Origin: Diphasiastrum complanatum
Taxonomy: Eukaryota; Streptophyta; Lycopodiopsida; Lycopodiales; Lycopodiaceae
Reading direction: 5' to 3'
Assembly (NCBI GenBank): GCA_029204225.1
Contig: CM055094.1
Location: forward strand, 14,698,928 to 14,762,927
Length of the DNA: 64,000 bases
Positions within the stretch are counted from its first letter, which is position 1; every line of letters begins with the position of its first letter. Below, piece by piece: positions 1 to 10,584 of the stretch. The position numbers and the translations under genes were made by a program. The notes beneath the pieces were generated by a model, which was not told where the DNA came from, searched no databases, and was given only the letters and a program-made list of their open reading frames with translations.

Positions 1-272
1 CGAGCATTGTTATGTTTAGTTTTAGTCTATATGTGAGTCACAGGCAGCAAGAGAGAGTTTCTTTGCCTAAGACCTTTTCAAAGACTGTGGAATTTTCTTG
101 AAAAGATAAATAGGACAATCTAAGCCAGGCGGAGGACTTTTCGATACTGAACTGTTCGGACAGTAAAGTATTGGAGAGACAAAGGGTGAGAGCCGACCAC
201 TGTTATGTTTAGTTTTAGTCTATATGTGAGTCACATGCAACAAGATAGAGTTTCCTTGCCTAAGACCTTTTA
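1..272. repeat. Pair of 79-bp direct repeats
   Basis: Bases 1-79 and 194-272 are near-identical direct copies at an offset of 193 bp. Both run from a cgaNcaNtgttatg start to a shared gcctaagacctttt end. The 114 bp between them is unique in this window. The pair looks like part of a retroelement leader or LTR, but the left copy touches the window edge, so its true extent is unknown. No gene lies here. Confidence 0.8.
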
Positions 273-520
273 AGTGACCAGTATGTAGATGCTAAATTTG
301 ATGCATCAGCCTTTGTTTCTGGAATTGATTACCCATTGTCATATATTGTGGGTTGTGAATAAGATTGTGGAATAATTGCATAACATCAGTTGTCCATGTT
401 TATTTCTATTTGATTAGTGTCATGATGTTGGTTATATTGTTTCTGTTGTTGTTGTTATTGGATACATGTTAGATTAGAGGGTTCCATTGTCATAATTAGA
501 AACAGGGAGTTAAGGGATTA

Positions 521-684
521 AAACACACCCCTAATAGACCAGACCTTGCATATTTGATCAGTACACTTAGCCAATTCTTTTCAAATCCAGGCATAACTCA
601 CTTGAAAGCACTAACAAAGGTCATGAAGTACATCTAGGCAACAAAAACTCTCAGCATCTGCTATGGAGGCAGCCAAGCATTCAA
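521..684 (+). pseudogene. Copia reverse transcriptase, C-terminal remnant
   Basis: The frame through base 533 reads the conserved end of a copia RT: NRPDLAYLISTLSQFFSNPG, then a THxKAL..VMKYI stretch and an ICYGGSQ stretch. This is the RT thumb and connection region that precedes RNase H in Ty1/copia pol. A TAG stop sits after KYI. Similarity stops at base 684, where LTR A begins, so RNase H is missing. Nothing upstream to base 273 could be assigned. Confidence 0.8.
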
Positions 685-1018
685 TGCTTGTAAGATATTT
701 TAAAAACACTTGTAAATATATATATTACTAGCTAAATCAAGCTAAGTAAGTTTTATTTTTATTATTATCAGATTTTTTTGTAGCTAGCGTAATCACGCTC
801 AACATTCAAGCTGAAGCTATCACTTAAAGCCATTGTACTCACTATTGATATTAATTAGAGTGCAATTTTCTGTCTCACTACTATATTGTTCATTTGCGCA
901 CTTTGTATGAATGAATCATCTTGAATATTTCTGCTACTAACTATTGTGTTTCCGATCCTATACACCTACGCTCAAAGCTTCGAGCTTCCGCTGCCAATCA
1001 TCTCCACGTTTTACGACA
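685..1018 (+). mobile_element. LTR, family A, plus orientation
   Basis: This 334-bp segment aligns along its length with the reverse complement of 4119-4464. Its last 270 bp align with 32131-32399, where the same 3' end (ttttaNgaca) is followed by a perfect primer-binding site. Here the 3' end is followed by unrelated sequence, so this is a solo or 3' LTR. It abuts the RT remnant without a clear target duplication: flanks ttcaa and attct do not match. Confidence 0.8.
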
Positions 1019-1241
1019 ATTCTAGGCACTCAATGGGATCACAACTTGACCCTCACACTTTGATAAAGAAAGCTTGACTAGAATCAATTTGTGCTTCATA
1101 CAACAACCTTTGGAGCCTTACCCATATCAATCTACACTTCTAGCTCTTTCCAACAAGTGGTCAATTGGCCTATATGGATCAAAGACAAGATTGGTAAACT
1201 ATATCATCAACGATTTGAATTCTTTCACATGGTATCGAATC
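1019..1241 (+). other. LTR 3' remnant and decayed primer-binding site of copia E
   Basis: Bases 1230-1241 read tggtatcgaatc, which matches the initiator tRNA-Met primer-binding site tggtatcagagc at 9 of 12 positions. They are preceded by ...ttcaca, a normal LTR end. Bases 1019-1229 should therefore be the end of an LTR whose upstream part was lost or replaced by LTR A. The gag of the same element begins about 580 bp downstream, a leader length similar to that of element D in this window. Confidence 0.5.
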
Positions 1242-1825
1242 TTCTATTCAGGTTATGAAGGAGAAAATCATCTCCATCAATGATTAGTGAAGATATCAAG
1301 GCTAGAGCATGCTAGAGAGGATTTTGTACCAAAATTGAGATTCTTGCATTTGTAGATTGGATCTTTTGTAGATCAAAATCATATATAGACTTATAAACTT
1401 GATCAATTTCAATTTTTGAATTCACATGTTGGATTTAGCCTATTTTGGAACATTGGATCAGCCTAAGTGGTAGCTAGTAGTTTGCATATCAAATTTTTAG
1501 CATTTGCATGTATATTTGGAATAATCAATTTTTTGTGATTTTATCAAAATCCTAATTTTGATTGGATCTCTAGATAGTGAGGATGATGGACTTCATTTGA
1601 GTGTTTTTTAATCTTAGGATGTGGCAAGAGTCATTAGATTGAGGATAGATCATAGGTTGATCAAGATTTCATGATTTTATGTGTTGATTTGCTTGGTACA
1701 AGTGCTAGAAGAGAATTTCAAGTAGTTTCAAATCTTTGAGATTTCTTTTGAAAACAATTGTTGTTATTCAAAGGAGTTCTTTGTGCATTGAAACAGGTTG
1801 AAAGAGAAGATCGGGTCATTGCTAC

Positions 1826-2322
1826 ATGGCAACATGAAGTGGAGTCATGTTGAAAGCCAATGATAGGCTTACCTCAAGTAACTATTCATTGTGGAAAGTG
1901 AGGATAAAATCACTTCTTGAGGTGACTAACGTTTTAAATATTGTTGTAGATTTTGAGGAGAGACCAACAACACAACAAGAACAATTGAGGTATGACAAGA
2001 GGGCCAAAAGGGCTCTACACATGATCAAGATGAATGTTACCAATGATCTTGTCAAGGAAGTTCGTAAGTGTACTTCATCTAAGGATGCTTGGGATTCTTT
2101 GAAGAAGCTTTATGAGTCCAAGTCTACTTCTAGAGTGTTGACTCTAAAAAGGCAAATCTTTTCTTGTTTGCAAAAGAGTGAAGAAAGTCCCAACGCTTTT
2201 TTTTTTAGAGTGAAAGCATTGAATGATGAATTAGCTTGCATTGATGAGGACATTAAGGAAGGAGAGCTTGTTCAAGTGATTCTTGATGTTTTGTTGGATT
2301 CTCATTCTAACATTGTTCAAAG
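1826..2322 (+). pseudogene. gag: Copia gag (element E), truncated
   Basis: Capsid-type gag of a Ty1/copia element of the DUF4219/UBN2 kind. The ATG at 1826 lies in the position occupied by MAS-starts in elements C and D but is followed at codon 4 by TGA (1835-1837). The longest clean frame opens at 1847. Conserved stretches are DRLTSSNYSLWKVRIKSLLE, the KMNVTNDLVKEV helix, SKDAWDSLKKLY and the SRVLTLKRQIF motif. Homology ends near 2322 at a breakpoint; the zinc knuckle, protease and everything downstream are missing. A T-run (TTTTTTTT, about 2200) encodes FFF and is a likely slippage site. Confidence 0.88.
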
Positions 2323-3987
2323 TTGCCATAAGTGTATTCACTAACCCAAAAGGAACACAGATCTCAAAAAATTGAATATCATATTGTCCTAGATATCCAA
2401 TATCTATTTTAAAATCGGTAAAAAAGAACTTAATTTTTTTACAGGTTAGAATCTCTCTTGGTCGTTCCAGACATTATAAAAGAACATTCTATAATCCCAC
2501 AAATAGAGTCCAAATTACTAGATTCTTTTATGGACAACTTCCATCTATTTCATTTGCAAGATCCAAATCCAATTGCAAAACAGAGATGGTTCCATAAATG
2601 GATTATTTGACTTGTCACTCACTTTTTTCTTAGAATCTTTGATTTCTCAAAATTCTAATTAACATTGGGAAAAAAAATCCAAATTCCTAGAGGCGGTCTT
2701 CTTAATTGATTTCCAATTGTTATTCTCATTTGCTATCAGTTATACTTCATGAATCGAAAGTAAATTAACAAAACTGATCGACTAGGTCAACCAATAACTA
2801 TTCCTCGGATCAATAACCAATAATTATGAACAAATCCAAAACATCCATGGTTACTTCAAATTTTACGTAAACTGGGATTTTCTAATTCCATGGACCTAAA
2901 GTGTGAAAATCGATCTAAAGCATCGACTTAGCAGTTTCATAGCTACCATCACATTCCGAAAGGATTCCAAAACATCCAACATGCATCAACCATGACATGC
3001 AATAAAAATCAAATATTTTTTTACGTAAATTGCCTAAAAATTGGGAAATCAGCTTTTTGAACTAGAATTGCCAAAAATAGTTTCATGCATGAAATTTTCT
3101 TTTATCAATTTACTGAACACCCAGCCTCACGTCATGGAGACACAACTATAACCTAAGAGAATTGCAAAACAAGGCCAAGTAGACAAGTGATAAACATAAA
3201 CATAGCCTAGTGATCTAAAAAATAATGATGAGTATATATAGCTTATTTATGAATGGTGACATCATGCCTTCCTTGAAATACTATATGATTCATGTATAAC
3301 CATCACAAACTTGAAAACATGCCAATGAGCAACGAATGTGCAAGTAATACCCATCCCATCACCAAATACATATGCCTAAATTGCAAGAGGAAGATGGGAT
3401 GACAAAAAGCAAAAATGATGCCACAAGTGGAGCCAGAGTTCAAAGCAGCAAGTGAAACTATTTAATAGAGAGGACAAGGGGTGAGAGGAAGATAAATAAA
3501 CCCAAAGGTAAAGGTGGATAGTTCCTTGAACCAAAGGTCATTTCCTTTCCATTAAACTATGAACACTTCATGTTTTATGTTTTTAGTGGATGTTATGTCA
3601 TAAGTGATCAAGATGTGATTCATGAGATTGAATGCTAAATGGGACATGAAATATTCATGTTGCTAATTGGTTAAATGTTTCCCATGGTGGTACTTATGAA
3701 ATTGGCCCTTTTATAGCAGGTCCAAACGCTATTTGGCCACTTGGCTTTCTCTCCAAAATATAAATCTTACTATTTTTGGGTCTAGATTCAATGTACCCAT
3801 CATTTAAATTTGAATCTACTCAAACTCGACTTCTAACTTTCTCACGCTTTCAAAAAGTGTTTATTCAAATGCAATTTAGACTAATATAACTTTGAAAAGT
3901 CAAACTCTAAGTCTAATATGAGATTGGACTCAATTTGCCAAGTATAGAAATGTAGCAAATATGACTAAACTAGTTGAATTTTTCACA
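2323..3987 (-). other. Non-coding stretch; right part is the 3' LTR of copia P
   Basis: No convincing gene in 1.66 kb. The right edge ends ...tttttcaca at 3987, next to ttccctcttcaac (3988-4000). On the minus strand that is a polypurine tract (gttgaagagggaa) followed by an LTR starting tgtgaaaaa, so the right part should be the 3' LTR of element P. The far boundary of that LTR could not be found. Bases 2330-3000 are unassigned. Confidence 0.45.
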
Positions 3988-4113
3988 TTCCCTCTTCAAC
4001 TAGTTTTAGCATAGACTTTGATAACACTCCAAGTGATGTCCTATGCTTCCTGAACAAGTCCTTTCCCAATGCTTTGGTGAAGATATCAGCTACACATTCC
4101 CTTGAGGACACAT
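3988..4113 (-). pseudogene. Copia RNase H C-terminus (element P)
   Basis: Read on the minus strand this encodes HVSSRECVADIFTKALGKD and continues to the stop after KLVEEGM, the usual carboxyl end of copia RNase H that leads into the polypurine tract and 3' LTR. The upstream RNase H, including all catalytic residues, was displaced by the minus-oriented LTR A at 4119. Five bases, gtcga (4114-4118), separate the two. Confidence 0.8.
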
Positions 4114-4118
4114 GTCGA

Positions 4119-4464
4119 TGTCGTAAAACAACGTGTGGGCGTGGGCAGCGGAAGCTCAAAGATTGGAGCGACGTGTAGGAACAGAAACGCAATAGTTAGT
4201 AGCAGAATTATTCAAGTAGAAGAATTCATACAAAATACGCAAATGAACGACGCAGTAGTGAGACAAAAATTGCACTCTGATAAATATCAACAGTGAGTAC
4301 AATAGCTTAAAGTAATAACTTCAGCTTGCTGAACGTGATAACGCTGGCTACATATAAATTCTGATTGAAAGAGAATTTCAATCAACTCAATTTTGACACT
4401 TACATAGCTTGATTCAGCTAGTATATATATTTACAAGTGTCGAGAGACAAAATATCTTACAAGC
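4119..4464 (-). mobile_element. LTR, family A, minus orientation
   Basis: Reverse-complement copy of the LTR at 685-1018, with the same tgtcgtaaaac edge and the same cttacaagc edge. It interrupts the RNase H of element P. It may extend to about 4575, because gtcga recurs at 4576-4580 and could be the second half of a 5-bp target duplication, but the extra 110 bp have no counterpart in the other A copies. Confidence 0.78.
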
Positions 4465-4840
4465 TTTTGATGTTATTTACGCCAGTCTTTGCATATGTAC
4501 AAAGTTGGTAACTGCCAACTACCTTTGGGATATTTGGTTGTCCAGCTGTTTTAGGGTTGCTGATAAGTTGGCGACGTCGATTAGCCAATGTAGCAAAAAC
4601 GCAAAAAACGCGAAAAACCCAAAGGTGCCCTTAGACTGAAGGTTTGCAACTCCTGAAGGTGCCCTTACACTAAAAGTATGTAAATCCCTAAGGCGCCCTT
4701 AGATTCAAGGCAGCGAAGAAGGCGAAAAAGCTGAAAAAGTGCCTTACAAGGCAGAGAAGAAGGCGAAGGTGCCTTAAACTAAAGGCATTGAAGAAGACGA
4801 AGGTGCCTTAGATTAAAGACAACAAAAAAGACAGAAAAAA
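4465..4840. other. Unassigned, with degenerate short repeats at the right
   Basis: The first 110 bp are unassigned. From about 4620 the sequence repeats a gaaggtgccctta / gaaggtgccttaNA motif every 30-45 bp, a degenerate forerunner of the minisatellite that follows. No coding potential. Confidence 0.5.
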
Positions 4841-5211
4841 AAAGGTGTCTTAAAAATGATTTCTAAGGCATTCTGGCCACTTGGCCAGTGTGTCGTATTT
4901 TTTGTGAAGGGAAAAAGACAAAGAAGGCAAAAAAGGGGAAGATGCCTTAAGAATGGTTTCCAAGGCATTCTGGCCACTCGGCCACTGTGTTGCATTTTTC
5001 GCTAAGGCAAAAAGCGAAGGTGTCTTAAGAATGGTTTCCAAGGCATTATGGCCACTTGGCCAATGTGTCGCATTTTTCACTAAGGCAAAAAGCGAAGGTG
5101 CCTTAAGAATGGTCTCCAAGGCATTCTGGCCACTTGGCTAGTGTGTTGCATTTTTCGCTAAGGCAAAAAGTGAATGTGCCTTAAGAATGGTTTCTAAGGC
5201 ATAAGAAAAGA
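4841..5211. repeat. 78-bp minisatellite
   Basis: Unit starts fall at 4938, 5016, 5094 and 5172, an exact 78-bp period, preceded by one longer unit from 4841. Each unit carries ttaagaatggttt, aaggcattctggcc and gcNttttNcNctaaggcaaaaag. Because 78 is a multiple of three, several frames stay open on both strands (for example a WPSGQNALETILK repeat on the minus strand). These are by-products of the period, not genes. Confidence 0.92.
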
Positions 5212-5398
5212 AACTTTTAAAGGGAGAAAAATGTGAAGGTCCGAAATTATGTTCTCGGCCTTCTGTTTTCAAGATGCTCATTACTTGACAATTTTTAAGG
5301 CTGAGCATAAGAAATCTAACAATTGAAGCTCCATCTCCTTTGTAATGACTTGCTCCCTCACAAATGATATTGCACCTCAATATGCCATGAAGAATCAC
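5212..5398 (-). pseudogene. Copia RNase H remnant (element Q side)
   Basis: On the minus strand, the frame entering at 5390 reads HIEVQYHFVRE followed by a KEMEL segment, the copia RNase H motif in which target-strand contacts lie, then decays. No catalytic residues remain. It sits downstream of element Q's cargo, as expected for pol order, but a frameshift separates the two. Confidence 0.55.
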
Positions 5399-6010
5399 AT
5401 AGAATGTAAATGAGATGATTCATCCATGCTATCAACTTTGAACTCTTTGAAAAAATATAGCAAACAAACAATAAATGTGAGTGATCAACATTTGTTTGCA
5501 TGTCTCCTCCTTCTTTGTCCTTTGTTGACATGTATCCACCATCAAACTCCATGAATGAGCCTCCATTTCTGTCTTGCCATAAGATGCACACTTGATGACT
5601 TGACCATGAATGAGTGACATAATGAACCTCCAACAGCTTCATTTCTGTCAGCAAAGCTAGCCAAGAATGCTAGTACAAATCGAACATCAACATGATGCCC
5701 ACCAACGTAGCTAATTTTACCATATCTTGACAATTTGCACACATTCACATGAAAATGCTCAAACATGAGCTAGAACAAGCAAAGTAAACTTGAACAACAC
5801 TTCCTTGCAGCTCCTTTGACCTTAATTGAGTCTTCAATAACCCGCAAAAATAGATCCATAACATTTTTGCCAATTATCTCTCCTTTGATGCTCTTGACTA
5901 GCTCCAAATTGCCATCTTCCCTTTTGACTAGTTGAAGCCCTTTGAGATCAACCTCTTGATCATCAAAGTCATTGAAGAAACTTTGTTTTCCAGATCCATT
6001 ACTTGTTGTA
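5399..6010 (-). other. Cargo segment of copia Q, shared with 51734-52340
   Basis: This stretch has no similarity I recognise to gag, protease, integrase, RT or RNase H. It is repeated at 51734-52340 with similar open frames. On the minus strand it begins right after the broken RT and stays open for about 80 codons with DDQEVDLKGLQ, VKSIKGE and VKGAARKCCSS, conserved in both copies at protein level. A second overlapping frame (CKLSRYGK, FLAFLAS) is also conserved. It may be captured host sequence or an unusual 3' region of the element. Function unknown. Confidence 0.55.
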
Positions 6011-6552
6011 AAAACATGAAAACATCCAATAGCTTTCTTGTCCTTAGGTAACTCCACCAATCTCCATGTTCCATTCTTCATAAGAGCTTGATACTCAAGA
6101 TCCATTGCTTGGATCCACTCCTCTTCTTTCCTTGCTTCATCTACACTTGTAAAAGAGGTTAGCAAAGCAGCACCCTTTTCATCATATGTGAGCCTTGAAG
6201 GTACTTGTCTTTCCCTTGATATTCTCCTTGGCCTTTGACTTGATGAAGGTCCATCATCATCACCATCTAAAGCAGGATCCTTTACATCAACATCAAGAAT
6301 GTTAGATCCATCCACATCATCATCAATAGTACTTGAAGACACTTTTGGAATGTTCCCCTCATAAAAAATGACATCTCTACCAGCAATCACTTTGTTAGTA
6401 GAAGGAATGTAAACCTTGTAGGTTGTACCCACCTCATTGTATCCAACAAAAAAAATACCTCTCCTTGAAGATGGATCCTCAATGCCAAACCTCTTGAGTA
6501 GGCATTTGCTCTCTTGCAACACATCCAACTTGGTTAGCAATAACAAAACCAT
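6011..6552 (-). pseudogene. pol: Copia Q: integrase C-terminus, hinge and RT start
   Basis: In one minus-strand frame with the cargo. It contains the integrase C-terminal GIFFVGYNEVGTTYKVYIP, a VIAGRDVIFYE strand, an acidic hinge, SRLTYDEKG, and the RT opening EEWIQAMDLEYQALMKNGTW / LVELPKDKKAIGC. The RT ends there. The catalytic palm (D...YVDD) is absent and the frame runs into cargo. Upstream, the integrase core is also missing: protease joins almost directly to the C-terminal domain. Confidence 0.85.
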
Positions 6553-6895
6553 CTAGTTTGAACAACTTCCCTTGCCTTTTATCTTTTCCAATCAAGACAT
6601 CCTTCCTTTTGATCATACAAGCATCTCCATCAAACTCAACCTTGAGGCCTTTACTTAGCAATTGACTCACACAAAGCAAATTCTTGGTAATAGATGGAAT
6701 AACCAAGACATCCTCCAAATGAACATTCCTATTTGTAGAGAGAGAAATAGGAATTGTGCCAATTCCTTTGATTGCACACTCACCATCATTGGCCGTGTAG
6801 ATCACCCTCTTGTCATCTCCACATGCCAACAAAGAAGTGAAGTACCCTTTGTGAAAAGTCATGTGTGAACTTGCTCCACTATCAATCTACCATGG
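6553..6895 (-). pseudogene. pol: Copia Q: protease and pre-integrase region
   Basis: Contains the aspartic-protease signature IDSGASSHM on the minus strand, then YTANDGECAIKGIGTIPISL and VLVIPSITKNLLCVSQLLS, typical of the copia protease and GAG-pre-integrase linker. A TAG stop (6887-6889) replaces the tryptophan directly before IDSG, so protease could not be read through from gag. It ends at TQEVWH, where the HHCC integrase domain should begin, and is then spliced by deletion to the integrase C-terminus. Confidence 0.85.
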
Positions 6896-7322
6896 ATCTA
6901 GATCTCCATCATTATCAAGCATACATGAAGACCTCACAAAAGCATCATCATTTGCATCTTGAACATCCAAACCATCCTCATCAAGTGTAAGATTACCTTG
7001 CTTGTCTCCTTGATCTCTCTTCTTCTTGTAGCACTCACTTGCAAAGTGTCCTTTGATGCCACTATAGAAGCACTTGAGCTTTGATCTATCCTTGTTTTGA
7101 TATTTGAAGAAGCCTCCCCTTGATCTTACCCTTTAGACCACTTACTTTTGCTTTTTCCCTTGAATTTGCCCTTTGTGAACATAGCCTCCTCTTGAAGTGT
7201 CGATGTAGATCCACCTCTTGCTTGAAGCCTATATTCTTCATTGATCAAGATCTCTTGAAGATCCATCAAACTTGGAAAAGTCTTTTGAATAGCTTGGAGG
7301 ATACATTTCATCTTGTCCTTGT
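6896..7322 (-). pseudogene. gag: Copia Q: gag C-terminus with damaged zinc knuckle
   Basis: The minus-strand frame gives the gag C-terminal helix (FPSLMDLQEILINEEYRLQ), a basic KGKFKGKSKSKWSKG segment and a zinc knuckle reading CFYSGIKGHFASEC. The second cysteine of CX2CX4HX4C is serine here, so zinc binding should be lost. A frameshift lies between the basic segment and the knuckle. Similarity ends at 7322; the gag N-terminus and 5' LTR are missing. Confidence 0.8.
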
Positions 7323-10010
7323 TGGGTTACAGTGTGAAATGGTATTCTTTGGGTATCACTTAAGGAACATGAAGGATTTCAATAGTTAGATGTATCTCCT
7401 GGAATTGGTTGTGATTCTGATCCTCTATGTGGGTATAGGATAGCCAATTAGTCTTTTTGACTTTTTGGGCAAAACAAATCTTGATGCAAAGGATTCTTGG
7501 AGGGAAAGCTGGTGGTATGGGACATCAGTGATTCTAAAGGGAATTTCTTGGTTGAGAATGATTTGTAGACTGATGGCTAGTAATTATTGTAATGGCCATA
7601 CTAATAGTGAAATCCATTGGTTTTTTTGTTTTGGGTATTTTGGAAAATTATGAGCTATAGATCGATCCCAAATGGTATCTCGTTATTTACAAAATCTGGA
7701 AGCCCTGAAATCTATTTCTCTATTATTTTAAACCTCTACTTTATAGAAATTTCTTCAATACGAGAGTATTGGATTGAGATTCATATAATTTCTTCCAGTG
7801 TAGAACTTGGTTCTAAAGGACAATTATAGTTAGTATGAAATTATACTTCCATATATGATTTGTGAGTATGGCTCAAAATCAATTAATGTTTTCAATTGAT
7901 TTAGTGGAGTTTAGATTTCCTAGACCCAAATGTTAATCTCTATTCGATAGTTGATTATTGAGATGTAATATTTCTATCACTTGTGATAAGATGTTTTATG
8001 ATTTTGAGGAACAAGTCTGGTGTGTAATAGTATTGAATACTAATTACTAACTTTTTCAAATCTTTAATATCTTATACGTTGTCTCTTGAGAACTTTTTAA
8101 TTGAAATTATGGAATCTCTTTTAAAAGGGGGAGAAGAAAAGAGAGGAATAAGACTTTCTATGAATCAGCCAGTTGCATAGATTTCTGAAGAAAAAAAAAA
8201 TCTAGTATGTGTGCTATCCAGTTGAAATAGAGGAACTCTCTAAGTGATTATTTTGAATAATCTGGAGCTAGAGGAGTTTTGGGGATGTTGAGGTGTGAAA
8301 AATTCATGAATATGAGAAGTAATGGTAAAGATTAAATTAAGGTTCACTGATTGTTGCCAAGTACCATTTTGTTATGGTCTGGAACAGAAAAATAAAGATT
8401 TAATCTTAACCTCATGTCCAAAGATGTCTGTATAAGTTAGCCTAATCTTGGTTTGTATACTAAGATCTGAAGTAGGCTGATTGGTTGAAGATTTTTTGTT
8501 ATTAAAGAGTTAGATGGTTGGAAAACTTGTGATGTGGAAAATCCACTTCAAAAAATGCTATTTACTCATGAGAAATAGAGCTAGTTTGTAGCTGAGTTGC
8601 AAGATTCCCAGTGAGTTATGTGAGTAGCATATGCGGATTATGGATATCTACCAGTTTATAGCCTATGTTTATGTATAGGAACATAGTTGGATATGTTGCT
8701 TATGGACATCTTAATCTTGTGGATTTGTTATGTGTTTCCTATGTATTGAGTTTATATCGTATACTTAAACTAGTTAGAGTGCATTATGTGTGGAACAATT
8801 ACTTGCAGGTTAACGGTTCTTTTTGTGGAAAGGATAATTCATTAACTTAGTTATGGTTTAGAAAAGGATCTAAATGTGGTGTTATTCTAGCACCTAGACA
8901 TTTAAGATTTCTGAATCATTTACTATTGACTTGAGTAATTGGATTACTCCTATTTAAAAGCTTATTGGTTGAATAAGTAGTGTGAAGAGAATTCACTGGG
9001 AAATGTTTATTTTGATCTATACTGCTTATAAGACACATGAATTGTGAGTCATCAGGATTCATCTATGAGAATTGTGTGCATAGAATATAGAAGATTCTTG
9101 ATAAAGAATTCTTGAAGGAGAAATATTCCTAGTTATTGTTTGAATCTTTGAGCTCATATTGGATGTCAGAGTCTAACTAATATCAAGAATAACCTCTTAA
9201 TTCAGTTGGAATTCAGTAGAACTTTGTACTTTTTAGTTGTTGTTCTAGGTGATTATTTGAAGTTTATATTATTAAATACAGATGTTATAATGGTCTTTAA
9301 CTTGGTTGATTGTAAAACTGGAACTCATAATCTAGTTAAGAATCGAGTTGGAAGAATATTCTTGGAATCCAGTTTTCTTGTGAAAAAGATTTCAGAATGT
9401 TTCTTATATTTCTTGAGTGGTATGTTGTACATATACTCTAGTATCTTTTAATGATTAAATATGATTTTGAAATCTTGTAAATTATGATTGACAAATTATA
9501 AGATTCTAAATGTCATGATTGAAGAATCATAAATAAATTTCTTCAAGGTAGGATTGTAATGGTTGTAGGCCGTTGTCATCAGATTGTGACTCTGATAATC
9601 GTAGGTCAAAGCGATCTTAAACTCCAGCTTTTGAAAAACTGGCTGTGCATTGTTGCATTTCTTTTATATCAACCAAGGCGAGGTTCACAGGTAAAACAAT
9701 GCTACCAACCATAAACTCAAACTCAGCAGAAGTAGTCATTTTTATTTATCTCAGTTCGTATTTGTGCTTTTAGGTCTTGAGATGTTGCAACCTTTCTAGC
9801 ACTCTCTCAAACTGTAGAATCGTGGACTACAATCACCAAGTATAATCGTAGTTAGCAAAATAGTGATCTAATTTATCTATTGCGAGTGTCAGAGAGACGA
9901 GCATTTACAAAGATTGCCAGGAAGTCGCAAGAATACCACTTGGTCATGCAAAAAACTTCTAAGGTGCAAGTACGTTTGTGAATGGTCATCTTATAGTTTT
10001 GAATTTTGCT
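7323..10010. other. Anonymous AT-rich DNA
   Basis: 2.7 kb without a recognisable gene, LTR edge or tandem repeat. The longest open frames are under 85 codons, scattered on both strands and without familiar motifs. The right half probably includes decayed LTR or leader sequence of gypsy F, judging by the repeat that follows. Confidence 0.6.
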
Positions 10011-10102
10011 GGTCGATTGATGAACCCTTCGACTGATGTATCCTTTGGTTGACGTGTCCTTGATGTGGCCTTCGGTTGATGTGTCATTCGGTTGATGTGT
10101 CC
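10011..10102 (-). repeat. 16-bp tandem repeat, probable gypsy F 3' LTR
   Basis: On the minus strand, about six units of 16 bp with consensus gacacatcaaccgaag, one truncated to 11 bp. The core ATCAACCGAAG is the same motif repeated in the leader of gypsy N (49110-49630), which supports placing this stretch in a gypsy LTR or leader. It lies downstream of gypsy F pol, where its 3' LTR is expected. Confidence 0.65.
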
Positions 10103-10584
10103 TTTGACCACACCTTCTTCTCAATTAAGTTCTCCCAGTTGTTAGCTGAATTCAATTGAAATCAGCTGGATCATTAACCGTGATTATTGTAAAAGCTCAT
10201 TCAAGTATGTCTGGAGATGATTCTTGAAGCACAGGGATTTCTCCTTGATTCTCCCTTCCTCAGAACTTTGTGAGATGAGAAGAGTTAATGATGAATTGGG
10301 AAATAGCACAGCTAGGTGATATTGAGACATATTAATCACTGAAAAAGCAAACAAACGTGTGGAGACACCAAGTGCTTATTGGAATAAGAGGAATACTAAA
10401 GTGAAGAGATAAGCAAGAAAATACCAAAATTTTGTGCAATGAATATATACGATGGTAGTACGATTTCATATTCTTGAAAAAGCATGGATATGAATTGCTT
10501 ACATAAAAACAAGAAATTTATTATCTCTTTTCTGAAGAATATATACATATATACAAAAAGAAGTCAAAGTGTTATGTTTTATTT
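10103..10584 (-). other. Non-coding, probable remainder of gypsy F 3' region
   Basis: No gene seen. It lies between the 16-bp repeat and the integrase end of gypsy F, and is presumably 3' untranslated or LTR sequence of that element. No LTR boundary or polypurine tract could be fixed. Confidence 0.4.

Noticed and set aside
685-1018. Target duplication around the plus-strand LTR A
   Set aside because: Flanking pentamers ttcaa and attct do not match.
2323-3000. Organelle-derived insert
   Set aside because: Parts of the translation looked vaguely organellar, but no known plastid or mitochondrial gene could be named.
4813-5141. Several overlapping open frames on both strands with WPSG / FWPLGQ repeats
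   Set aside because: They are produced by the 78-bp period, a multiple of three, in the minisatellite.
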